A stretch of 13,906 bases of DNA from Armatimonadota bacterium. Lineage in GTDB: Bacteria; Actinomycetota; Acidimicrobiia; Spongiisociales; UBA5794. Positions 1-6,669 of this stretch are shown piece after piece; position 1 is the stretch's first letter; each line of letters starts with the position of its first letter. Under the pieces are notes generated by a model. That model ran no database searches and was not told the origin of the DNA. It saw only the letters and a program-made list of their open reading frames with translations. A program made the translations under genes and the position numbers. The stretch lies in assembly GCA_008501565.1 (NCBI GenBank), contig QQUL01000268.1, positions 1 to 13,906 on the forward strand. The letters run 5' to 3'.

Positions 1-19
1 CTGCCAATACTAGCAGTCT

Positions 20-82
20 CCAGCAGTGAGTGCTAACCGAAGTCGGAAGTCGGAAGTCGGACGTCAGACGTCAGACTGCTGG
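20..82. repeat. 8-bp inverted repeat bracketing the heptamer array
   Basis: CCAGCAGT at 20-27 and its exact reverse complement ACTGCTGG at 75-82 are separated by 47 nt containing the heptamer array and the M50 stop codon. A further AGCAGT copy lies at 12-17. The arms could form a hairpin in the 3' end of the operon message, but no U-tract follows, so a classical terminator is not supported. Confidence 0.55.
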
Positions 83-1133
83 GGTCGATGATGCCGATGA
101 CGGTGTCGTCTTCGACGACCACCAGGGGGCGGCCTGCGTCGTGGCGATCCATGACGATCGTCTGGAGCGGCCGGTCTGCCTCCACGACGTCGTCAGGCCC
201 GATGCGGGTCATGAGTCGTTCAACTCTGGTGGAGACCCGACGTGCGGGCGCAGTGGCGTCGAGTTCGTCATGGCCGATGACCCCAACGACGCGACCGTCA
301 ATCTCCACCGGTTCTGCGTGCATGTCCTTTCCCATCAAGTAGGTCTCGATCATCGATCCGACGGGCATCGACCCCGGAACGGCTTTGTCAACCGGCCGCA
401 TCACGGATCGGGCTGTTCGGCCGCTGTATGCAACTGCCAATTCCTCGCGCCTGCCGGTCTGGACAGCAGTCACGGCAAGGAACCAACCGACGATGATCCA
501 GAACAGCCCAAACGGCTCTTGCAGGACAACGAGTCCGCAGCCAGCAATCAGAATGGCCCATCCGGTGTATCGCCCCACCCGCGCAACGAGTCGGGTGGCA
601 ACCACACGGTTCCCCGTGCGCTCTGCGACGAGCCCCCGCAGCACACGTCCCCCATCGAGCGGGAAACCGGGAAACAGGTTGAACAACCCGATGGCGAGAT
701 TGGCGAGCGCAAGGGCTCGCATCGTGGCGGTGAAACCACTTCCGAGGTCAGCCATCTGGAGGATCCAGAACAAGAAGCCGAGCAGAATCGATGTCGCCGG
801 TCCCGCTGTCGCCACTTGGAACTCGGTCATTGGCTCAGGTTCACCCTCGATCACCGAATATCCACCGAAGATGAGCATGCGAATGCTGAGAACTCGCTGA
901 CCCTTCAGCTTCGCCACAATGGCGTGTGCGGCCTCGTGGGCAAAGATGGACCCGACGATTGCGACTCCTGCGAACAGGCCGAGCGCAAGGGCCCGTTCGT
1001 TGGAGGAGACCAGATCTCGCGTCAGGAGATCAACCATGACGGCTGCTGCGAACAGCAGCGCCAAAACGGAGGCTGAAGCATCTGCGACCACCTCGATTCC
1101 CCCAACGGAGCCGAGGCGAATCCCGCCGTTCAT
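33..1133 (-). CDS. M50 (site-2 type) membrane zinc metalloprotease with C-terminal CBS pair
   Basis: A 366-residue intramembrane protease of the SpoIVFB/Rip3-like M50 group. Such enzymes cut membrane-bound substrates such as anti-sigma factors; the substrate here cannot be read from sequence. The zinc motif HEAAH is at residues 66-70, inside a hydrophobic segment (about 49-75). The second metal-ligand region, NLFPGFPLDGGR, is at 152-163. Other hydrophobic stretches lie near 23-38, 108-128, 137-155 and 190-225, so it is a multi-pass membrane protein with no separate signal peptide. Two CBS-like repeats occupy about 240-352 and may sense a nucleotide. The ATG overlaps the tsaD stop by 4 nt (ATGA), which supports this start and translational coupling. 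The last dozen residues are encoded by a 7-bp repeat array and are probably not part of the original fold. Family assignment is firm; physiological role is unknown. Confidence 0.9.
   Translation of the reverse strand: MNGGIRLGSVGGIEVVADASASVLALLFAAAVMVDLLTRDLVSSNERALALGLFAGVAIVGSIFAHEAAHAIVAKLKGQRVLSIRMLIFGGYSVIEGEPEPMTEFQVATAGPATSILLGFLFWILQMADLGSGFTATMRALALANLAIGLFNLFPGFPLDGGRVLRGLVAERTGNRVVATRLVARVGRYTGWAILIAGCGLVVLQEPFGLFWIIVGWFLAVTAVQTGRREELAVAYSGRTARSVMRPVDKAVPGSMPVGSMIETYLMGKDMHAEPVEIDGRVVGVIGHDELDATAPARRVSTRVERLMTRIGPDDVVEADRPLQTIVMDRHDAGRPLVVVEDDTVIGIIDPSSLTSDVRLPTSDFG
39..76. repeat. Array of 7-bp direct repeats
   Basis: Five consecutive heptamers read on the plus strand: three copies of GAAGTCG (39-59), two of GACGTCA (60-73), then a partial unit starting GAC. 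The array runs through the 3' end of the M50 gene. Because 7 is not a multiple of 3, each unit is read in a new frame, giving the tail SLTSDVRLPTSDFG before a TAG stop just beyond the array. It is flanked by CCAGCAGT at 20-27 and its inverse ACTGCTGG at 75-82. This looks like a small intergenic-type repeat that has spread into, or replaced, the original gene end. Confidence 0.85.
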
Positions 1134-2143
1134 GATCCGAGTCCGAGACCAGGATCAACATCGAGTGTCAGTGCGTCGGGCTCGAACCCCGAGAAGAGTC
1201 TGTCTACCGCAACGCTTGCGATCATCGCCCCATTGTCGGTGCACAGTGCCGCCTCTGGCACGAACAGGCCAACCCCGCGGCGGTTCGCCTCGGACTCGAG
1301 TTTCTCGCGGAGTCGACGATTGGCGAGCACGCCGCCACCTGCCCCAACGACCTGCACACCGGTCGATTCCACAGCGTTGAAGGTCTTCTCCACGAGGACA
1401 TCGACAATTGCCTCCTGGATCGAGGCCGACACGTCGGACCGCGGTGGAAGGGATCCCGCCTCCTTGGCCTTCTCGAGGTACGTTGTTACTGAGGTCTTGA
1501 GTCCGGAGAACGAGAAGTCGAAGGGTCGATCCTTCAGCGCCCTGGGGAACGGTATGGCCTCAGGGTCGCCTCCCTCTGCATCGGCATCAATGGCCGGACC
1601 GCCGGGATAGCCGAGGCCCATGAACCGCGCCAACTTGTCGAATGCCTCACCGGCGGCATCGTCGATCGTTCCACCGAGGACCTCGTATTCCCCCCAAGCC
1701 CTCACGTGAACAATCTGACTGTGTCCACCGCTTGCGAGCAGTACGACAGCGGGCGGTTCGTAACCCGCAAAGGACAGCCGAGGCGCAAAGAGGTGCCCCT
1801 CCATGTGGTCGATCCCGTAGAGCGGTTTCCCCAAGGAGTAAGCGAGGGACTTCCCATACGCATATCCGACCGAAAGAGCCCCCACAAGGCCGGGCCCCCG
1901 CGTCACCGCGATCGCATCGAGCTGGTCGGGATGGACGCCTGCTCTCGTGATCGCTTGGTGGGCGAGCGGTCGGATGGCCTCCACATGGGCCCGGGCCGCA
2001 ACCTCTGGTACGACTCCGCCAAATCGGGCGTGGTCATCAACCTGGCTCGAGAGAACCGAGCTCTTGACGTCGTAGCCCTCGATCACCGCGATGCCCGTCT
2101 CGTCACAGCTCGTCTCAATCCCGAGCACAAGGGGACCGCTCAT
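1130..2143 (-). CDS. tsaD: tRNA N6-threonylcarbamoyladenosine transferase TsaD
   Basis: TsaD (Kae1/YgjD/Gcp) transfers the threonylcarbamoyl group from threonylcarbamoyl-AMP to A37 of ANN-decoding tRNAs, working with TsaB and TsaE in the cytoplasm. The 337-residue length is normal. It opens with the ASKHA phosphate loop LGIETSCDETG (7-17). The metal-binding pair H113 and H117 sits in HMEGH, and the third ligand D303 in CTDNGAMIA. SGGHSQIV (138-145) and VGAGGGVLANRRLR (266-279) are further conserved nucleotide-site segments. The ATG is preceded by only a weak ribosome site after a 97-nt gap from rimI, but the N-terminus aligns directly with the family. Its stop overlaps the M50 protease start by 4 nt. 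Old annotations call this family O-sialoglycoprotein endopeptidase; that activity is not accepted now. Confidence 0.97.
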   Translation of the reverse strand: MSGPLVLGIETSCDETGIAVIEGYDVKSSVLSSQVDDHARFGGVVPEVAARAHVEAIRPLAHQAITRAGVHPDQLDAIAVTRGPGLVGALSVGYAYGKSLAYSLGKPLYGIDHMEGHLFAPRLSFAGYEPPAVVLLASGGHSQIVHVRAWGEYEVLGGTIDDAAGEAFDKLARFMGLGYPGGPAIDADAEGGDPEAIPFPRALKDRPFDFSFSGLKTSVTTYLEKAKEAGSLPPRSDVSASIQEAIVDVLVEKTFNAVESTGVQVVGAGGGVLANRRLREKLESEANRRGVGLFVPEAALCTDNGAMIASVAVDRLFSGFEPDALTLDVDPGLGLGS

Positions 2144-2240
2144 TCGTCAACACCGCCCATCGCGCGTACCCAGGGTAAGAGCCGACCGTGACGGTGGGCT
2201 ACAGCCCAAAGAACGCCGTGTCGACGGGCATGCAGAGCAC

Positions 2241-2744
2241 TCATCGTGTGTCACCCTCCAGGGAATCGCGGATCGCAGAGATACGTTCCTTGTACTCGAC
2301 AGTATCAACATCGGTCGCCCACATGACCAGAGCATCCTCGTCCACGTAGTAGTCCTTGCGACGCCCGACCGGATCGAATCCGAATCGCTCGTACAGGCCC
2401 TGCGCAGGCGTGTTGGACACCCTGACCTCCAGTGTGAGGTGTCGCGCACCGTGTGCAAGAGCCTCGTCCACCAACGCAAGCATCAGCTTGACGCCAAGTC
2501 GCTTCCCACGCATTTCGGGCGCAACAGCGAGTGTCGTGATGTGGGCATCTTCCTCAACCATCAGGAGGCCCCCGTATCCAACGACGCCGGAATCACCCTC
2601 CACGACCAGATAGCTGCGGTTGTCCATCGCCAATTCGTCAAAGAACACCCGAGGGGACCATGGCGTCGCGTAGATCACGGATTCAAGTGCGGCGACGGCG
2701 GGAATGTCGAGTCGCTCCATGGCTCGGATCGGGGCGTCATGCAT
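2241..2744 (-). CDS. rimI: Ribosomal-protein-alanine N-acetyltransferase RimI (GNAT)
   Basis: A 167-residue GNAT acetyltransferase. RimI acetylates the N-terminal alanine of ribosomal protein bS18 in E. coli; some actinobacterial homologues are broader in specificity. The acetyl-CoA motif A is at 74-87 (VAPEMRGKRLGVKL). NTPAQGLYERFGF (111-123) and the C-terminal YY...EDALVMW region (132-142) are typical of RimI. The reading frame is open further upstream, to 2825, but the chosen ATG starts just before the first conserved strand and has an AAGGGG ribosome site 9 nt upstream. It overlaps the tsaB stop by 8 nt. Its place between tsaB and tsaD is conserved in actinobacteria and many other bacteria. 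The last 25 residues or so extend past the core fold. Confidence 0.92.
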   Translation of the reverse strand: MHDAPIRAMERLDIPAVAALESVIYATPWSPRVFFDELAMDNRSYLVVEGDSGVVGYGGLLMVEEDAHITTLAVAPEMRGKRLGVKLMLALVDEALAHGARHLTLEVRVSNTPAQGLYERFGFDPVGRRKDYYVDEDALVMWATDVDTVEYKERISAIRDSLEGDTR

Positions 2745-3447
2745 CTGGCCACGCCCCTTCAGATCGGAATGACTTCCAATTGATCTGGACATCGGGCTCA
2801 CGCATGTACTTCGGTCGAATATCACGCGCGGCGATCAGGTTGTCGTGCCGCTGATACATGTCGGCGATCTCAAGGAGGGTCTCCGCGGAGGGGTAACGCG
2901 GCCTCCCCCGGCGTACCCGATGCAGACCGGTCCACGTACTGTCGGGCAGCACCTGCCAATCACCCACGACGAGGGAGTCACCGGGCTCAGACTCCAGGAT
3001 TGCCTTGAAGTCCTCCGGTCGCACAACCTCGGCAGACCCGTCGGGAGCGACACCACCGGGAAGTGGCCGATACGGCGCGACCGCTACCTGGCCCCGTCGC
3101 ATGTCAACAACAGGCCAGATACGCCTGTGTCCCGTCGCTGCTCGCAGGGCAATCACCGTCAGTGACGATACGGGAGCCATCTGGGCACCGACAGCAGCAG
3201 CGAAGGCCTGGGCGGTCGCCACGCCGGCACGCAGACCGGTGTACGGGCCGGGCCCCACATCAACTGCTACAAGCTCGATATCAGACGGTGTCCACCCTGC
3301 CTGATTGAGACAAAAGTCGATCGCAGGAACGAGGAAGCTGACGTGACCGCGGAAATCAACATTCACCGACATGGCGCGCAGGGCCGTGCCTTCACCGATC
3401 GCAACAGATGACGCGGGTGTTCCGGTCTCGATAGCGAGCGTTCTCAT
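2737..3447 (-). CDS. tsaB: tRNA threonylcarbamoyladenosine biosynthesis protein TsaB
   Basis: TsaB is the catalytically inactive ASKHA paralogue that dimerises with TsaD and supports t6A formation. The 236-residue protein starts MRTLAIETGTPASSVAI, the degenerate phosphate loop of the family. It carries GPGPYTGLRAG at 65-75, the counterpart of the usual GPGSFTGLRIG signature; the PY in place of SF is a mild variation. The C-terminal KYMREPDV matches the normal end of the family. It lacks the HxxxH metal site of TsaD, as expected. The ATG overlaps the tsaE stop by 4 nt (ATGA) and its own stop overlaps rimI by 8 nt, so tsaE-tsaB-rimI are probably translationally coupled. Confidence 0.95.
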   Translation of the reverse strand: MRTLAIETGTPASSVAIGEGTALRAMSVNVDFRGHVSFLVPAIDFCLNQAGWTPSDIELVAVDVGPGPYTGLRAGVATAQAFAAAVGAQMAPVSSLTVIALRAATGHRRIWPVVDMRRGQVAVAPYRPLPGGVAPDGSAEVVRPEDFKAILESEPGDSLVVGDWQVLPDSTWTGLHRVRRGRPRYPSAETLLEIADMYQRHDNLIAARDIRPKYMREPDVQINWKSFRSEGAWPDA

Positions 3448-3896
3448 GTCAGAACCCCCAGATCACGTGTCGCCCATCCACCAACCGGCTCGAACGAGAT
3501 GGTTCTGGCATCTCCGTCCATTGCGAATGAGACGTTCAGTCGATCCTTCGGGAGGGCTTCCGCGACAGCCTCTCCCCACTCGATCAACACCGCACCGTCG
3601 GCACCGCTGTCGAGAAGTCCAAGGTCGTCAAACTCGGCAACTGACCCGAGCCGGTACACATCAGCGTGAATCAGTGGGAGGAATCCCTTGACGTAGGACT
3701 TGGCAATGAGGAACGTGGGGCTCGTGATCCGGGCTCCGATACCGAGGCCTTCTGCCACACCGGATACGAAGAGCGTTTTGCCGGAGCCGAGCCTTCCGGA
3801 AAGCACGACGACGTCCCCGGCGGTGAGGAGCGCGGCCAGTTTTCGGCCGAGCGCCTTGGTTTCATCAGGATGGGAAGTCACAAAGTTGATGCTCAT
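3444..3896 (-). CDS. tsaE: tRNA threonylcarbamoyladenosine biosynthesis ATPase TsaE
   Basis: TsaE is the P-loop ATPase that binds the TsaB-TsaD dimer and allows repeated turnover in t6A synthesis. The 150-residue length is typical. The Walker A loop GRLGSGKT is at 34-41. SPTFLI (59-64) marks the switch region, HADVYRL (77-83) is a family signature, and EWGE (106-109) follows the Walker B-like strand. Start and stop both overlap neighbours by 4 nt (the glycosylase gene upstream, tsaB downstream), and GGAG lies about 10 nt before the ATG. All expected motifs are present and nothing is truncated. Confidence 0.96.
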   Translation of the reverse strand: MSINFVTSHPDETKALGRKLAALLTAGDVVVLSGRLGSGKTLFVSGVAEGLGIGARITSPTFLIAKSYVKGFLPLIHADVYRLGSVAEFDDLGLLDSGADGAVLIEWGEAVAEALPKDRLNVSFAMDGDARTISFEPVGGWATRDLGVLT

Positions 3897-4564
3897 CGCG
3901 GTGTCACTCCGAACAGGTCAAGCTGCTCGTCCTCGGGATCCTTGGCACCGCTTTCGCCACCTACCGCGGTGCTCTCGGTGTTGGTCGCGAGCCTACCGTC
4001 CAACAGTGATCGGACGAGCGCGACATCGGATCGGATGTCGTTGGTCACCGATTCGCCCCCGCGCAGCGCGGCAGCGGGATGAAAGGTCGGTACCAGGTAT
4101 CGACCCCACCATTCATACGCACGCCCCCGGAGCTTGGTGATACCTGTCGTCGTCGGCAACAACAGCTTTGAGGAGAAGTTTCCGAGCGTCACGACAACCC
4201 TCGGATCCACCAGTTCGACCTGACGCCGGAGATATGGCTTGCAGGCATCGATCTCCTCCTGCCGGGGATCTCGATTGTGCGGCGGGCGACACTTGACGAC
4301 GTTTGCTATGTAGACGTCATCGCGCTCTATGCCGGCCTCCGAAAGGAGCTTCACCAGTAGCTGACCGGATCGACCGACAAATGGCACACCCTGCTCATCC
4401 TCTTGCTGTCCCGGTCCCTCACCAACCACCATGACCTGCGCTTCCTGCGTGCCGGACGCAAAGACAACGGTGGTTCGCGTCTCGCAAAGCACACAGTCCG
4501 TGCACACCGACGCGATAGCCTCGAGCTCCTCAAGGGTGTCCACATCGCGAACGTCGGTGGTCAT
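3893..4564 (-). CDS. Family 4 uracil-DNA glycosylase (4Fe-4S type)
   Basis: Predicted to remove uracil from DNA, the first step of base excision repair after cytosine deamination. The 223-residue protein has the family 4 active-site segment GEGPGQQEDEQGVPFVGRSG (48-67) and the second motif HPAAALR (162-168). Iron-sulphur ligands are most likely C21 and C24 (CTDC), C92 (KCRPP) and C108 (ACKPYL), with an extra cysteine at C27. The tail from about 190 is polar and ends QLDLFGVTPR, so it is probably disordered. The frame is open to 4603, but the ATG at 4564 overlaps the upstream peptidase stop by 4 nt, which fits the rest of this operon. Similarity is to the thermostable Thermus/Thermotoga and actinobacterial UDGa group, not to E. 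coli Ung. Its position beside tsaE looks like operon convenience, not shared function. Confidence 0.93.
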   Translation of the reverse strand: MTTDVRDVDTLEELEAIASVCTDCVLCETRTTVVFASGTQEAQVMVVGEGPGQQEDEQGVPFVGRSGQLLVKLLSEAGIERDDVYIANVVKCRPPHNRDPRQEEIDACKPYLRRQVELVDPRVVVTLGNFSSKLLLPTTTGITKLRGRAYEWWGRYLVPTFHPAAALRGGESVTNDIRSDVALVRSLLDGRLATNTESTAVGGESGAKDPEDEQLDLFGVTPR

Positions 4565-5448
4565 GCGTTTTCCACCGCCAACCTGATCGACTCGGCAACA
4601 CAACGAAACGCGGCCTCCGCCACGACGTCGATATCTGCTTGTGGTGCATGCGTCCCCGTTGAAATGACGAACGCTGTGTCTCCGTCATAGCGGGTGTGGG
4701 CTGGAACGATTGTTGCGCCGAGGGCATCATGTGCACGGATCGCGATCCTTCGAAGCTCATTCCGATCACTGATCCCGGCATTGGTGACGACGCACATCAA
4801 CGTGGTGTTCTGGGCGATATCGAGGGCGAATGCTGATTCCAGTCCGATCGATGGGTTGTCACGGTCGTACAACTCGCCCTGCACCAGCGTCCCGACGGCG
4901 TTCAGAACGACCAACGCTCCGACCGCGGAGCCTCCGATATCCATGGCGAACGTGCCGATCCCTGCTTTCCTGATTCCGGCCAAGCCAGCCCATTTGTTCA
5001 TTGTTGCTCCGGCTCCCGCGCCGACTGACCCCATCGGCACCGGGTCAGAGGACCGCGCACGGAAGGCGGCCGCACCATCTTCGGGACCGGGCCGGACGGT
5101 TCCGTCGCCAACTGCGAGATCAAAGATGATGGCTGCTGGAACGATCGGGACGTTGCCACCCGGTGTCGGAACACCTCTCCCGAGCCGTTCAAGTTCCGCC
5201 ATCACACCGTCGGCTGAACCAAGTCCGAACGCAGACCCTCCAGAAAAGACGATCGCGTCGACGGGAACGGGCTTGATGGCGTCTCCGAGCACACCGGTTT
5301 CCCTTGTTCCCGGACCCCCTCCGCGCACGTCGACAACCCCGACATTCGGTGTGGGAAGAGCGATGACAGTCACTCCGGTCATGGCATCGGCATAGGTCTT
5401 GTGGCCAACCTCAACGCCGGGAACGAGAGTGATGGTTGTGTTATCCAC
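4561..5448 (-). CDS. P1 family (DmpA/NylC-like) self-processing peptidase or amidase
   Basis: A 295-residue member of the DmpA/NylC superfamily of N-terminal-nucleophile hydrolases, which cut themselves into two chains before becoming active. Visible signatures are VRGGGPGTRET (41-51), SGGSAFGLGSADGVM (69-83), VGAGAGATMNKW (142-153) and YDGDTAFVISTG (254-265). QNTTL at 213-217 matches the known Asn-Thr self-cleavage site, so T215 is the predicted nucleophile and cleavage after N214 would give chains of about 214 and 81 residues. Known relatives include an L-aminopeptidase/D-Ala-esterase/amidase and nylon-oligomer hydrolases; the substrate here is not known. I chose the GTG at 5448, which overlaps the alr stop by 8 nt. 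An ATG at 5481 with GGAG just upstream is an alternative that would add 11 residues. The frame stays open to 5832, but the extra part lies over alr and has no family similarity. Confidence 0.85.
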   Translation of the reverse strand: MDNTTITLVPGVEVGHKTYADAMTGVTVIALPTPNVGVVDVRGGGPGTRETGVLGDAIKPVPVDAIVFSGGSAFGLGSADGVMAELERLGRGVPTPGGNVPIVPAAIIFDLAVGDGTVRPGPEDGAAAFRARSSDPVPMGSVGAGAGATMNKWAGLAGIRKAGIGTFAMDIGGSAVGALVVLNAVGTLVQGELYDRDNPSIGLESAFALDIAQNTTLMCVVTNAGISDRNELRRIAIRAHDALGATIVPAHTRYDGDTAFVISTGTHAPQADIDVVAEAAFRCVAESIRLAVENA

Positions 5449-6577
5449 TCGGCGCTTCCCCACTGTGGCTCCGTGAAACATATCTCCGTGGGAGTCTCGG
5501 ACCGAAATGGCAGACGATCTCGTAGTTGATTGTCCCGAGGAGCTGTGCCCATTCCTCAGCCCTGATTGCATCGTCACCTTGAGCACCGAGGAGAACGACC
5601 TCATCGCCACGTTCGATCTGATCCGAGCCGACGTCGACGATGACCATGTCCATCGTGACCATTCCCGCGTACGGATACCGTTTTCCCCTGATGAGGACGG
5701 CACCCGTCCGGCTGAGGCTCCTCGGAACTCCGTCTGCGTACCCGATCGGCACAGTCGCCACCTTGCCGGCCGCGGCGAGTTCCTTGATGCGACCGTATGA
5801 CGGACGAGCACCAGCTGGCAGGTCGCGTACATAGGCCACGTGACTCACCACGCGCATCGCTGGGCGGAGATCAAGATCGGGCCCACTGTCAAGCGTCGGA
5901 CGCATGCCGTACAGCCCAAGCCCAACACGGCACATTGTGTAGCGCGTGTCGGGGAGATCGAATGCCGCCGCCGTGTTCGCGGCGTGGATCAGCTTCGGCT
6001 CAATGCCTTCGGCGGCCAAGGTTTCGAGGAAGACTCTGAATTCATCATTCTGACGCAACGTGAACGCGTGGTCCTCATCGGCCACCGGGAAATGCGTATA
6101 GATTCCGGTCAGTTCGAGCCTCGGATCCGCGTGAATGGTCCTCGCCATCTTCAACGCGGTGGGAACGGGAGCACCGACCCGATGCATGCCGGTGTCAACC
6201 TTGAGATGTACCGGATACGGAACATTCCCGACAGTCTCGGCTTCGTTGGCAAGTCGTTCAACGAATTCCATCCGATATGCCGTGGGAGTGAGCGCGTGGG
6301 TGACGATCCTCGCGGTATCCGAAAGTCGAGGCTCTGACAGGACGACGATGGAATCGTCGACATCGGCTTCGCGCAACCGCACCCCCTCCTCGACAAGGGC
6401 AACCGCGAGCATTGCGGCTCCTCCGCGCGTCGCCACCTCGGCAACCGGAACATCTCCGTGCCCGTAGGCATCTGCCTTGATGACGGCACACAACTGCGAG
6501 GGGGCAATGTGCGCCGCGATCTGTCGGGCATTATGTTCGATTGCATCGAGATCGATCTCGATCCACGAGGGACGCAT
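5441..6577 (-). CDS. alr: Alanine racemase
   Basis: PLP-dependent fold-type III enzyme that interconverts L- and D-alanine, supplying D-Ala for peptidoglycan. The 378-residue length is normal. K34 in AVIKADAYGHG (31-41) forms the PLP Schiff base. VDTGMHRVG (127-135) includes the arginine that contacts the carboxylate region. SYGR (260-263) carries the second catalytic base Y261, and IGYADG (278-283) and MVTMDM (306-311) are conserved active-site segments. The frame is open to a TTG at 6604, but the ATG at 6577 begins just before the first conserved segment (WIEIDLDAIEHN) and has GGAG four bases before it. It lies 92 nt after nnr, the first of a run of overlapping genes, so an internal promoter in that gap is possible although I could not identify one. 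Confidence 0.96.
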   Translation of the reverse strand: MRPSWIEIDLDAIEHNARQIAAHIAPSQLCAVIKADAYGHGDVPVAEVATRGGAAMLAVALVEEGVRLREADVDDSIVVLSEPRLSDTARIVTHALTPTAYRMEFVERLANEAETVGNVPYPVHLKVDTGMHRVGAPVPTALKMARTIHADPRLELTGIYTHFPVADEDHAFTLRQNDEFRVFLETLAAEGIEPKLIHAANTAAAFDLPDTRYTMCRVGLGLYGMRPTLDSGPDLDLRPAMRVVSHVAYVRDLPAGARPSYGRIKELAAAGKVATVPIGYADGVPRSLSRTGAVLIRGKRYPYAGMVTMDMVIVDVGSDQIERGDEVVLLGAQGDDAIRAEEWAQLLGTINYEIVCHFGPRLPRRYVSRSHSGEAPSG

Positions 6578-6669
6578 GAATCTCCGGTCTCGGGAACACA
6601 GCAACGGTAGTCGGCCTGCGGATTTCGGACGACTCGGCTAGTGCTGGGTCCATCGACGTTGACACAGCA

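Noticed and set aside
30..1076. Long plus-strand open frame (348 codons) opposite the M50 protease
   Set aside because: It lies fully antisense to a gene with clear catalytic motifs, has no recognisable domain, and is rich in Arg, His, Asp and Gly as expected of the reverse reading of GC-rich coding DNA.
5449..5832. N-terminal extension of the P1 peptidase frame
   Set aside because: It overlaps alr in another frame, has no family similarity, and the conserved protein begins at the alr stop.
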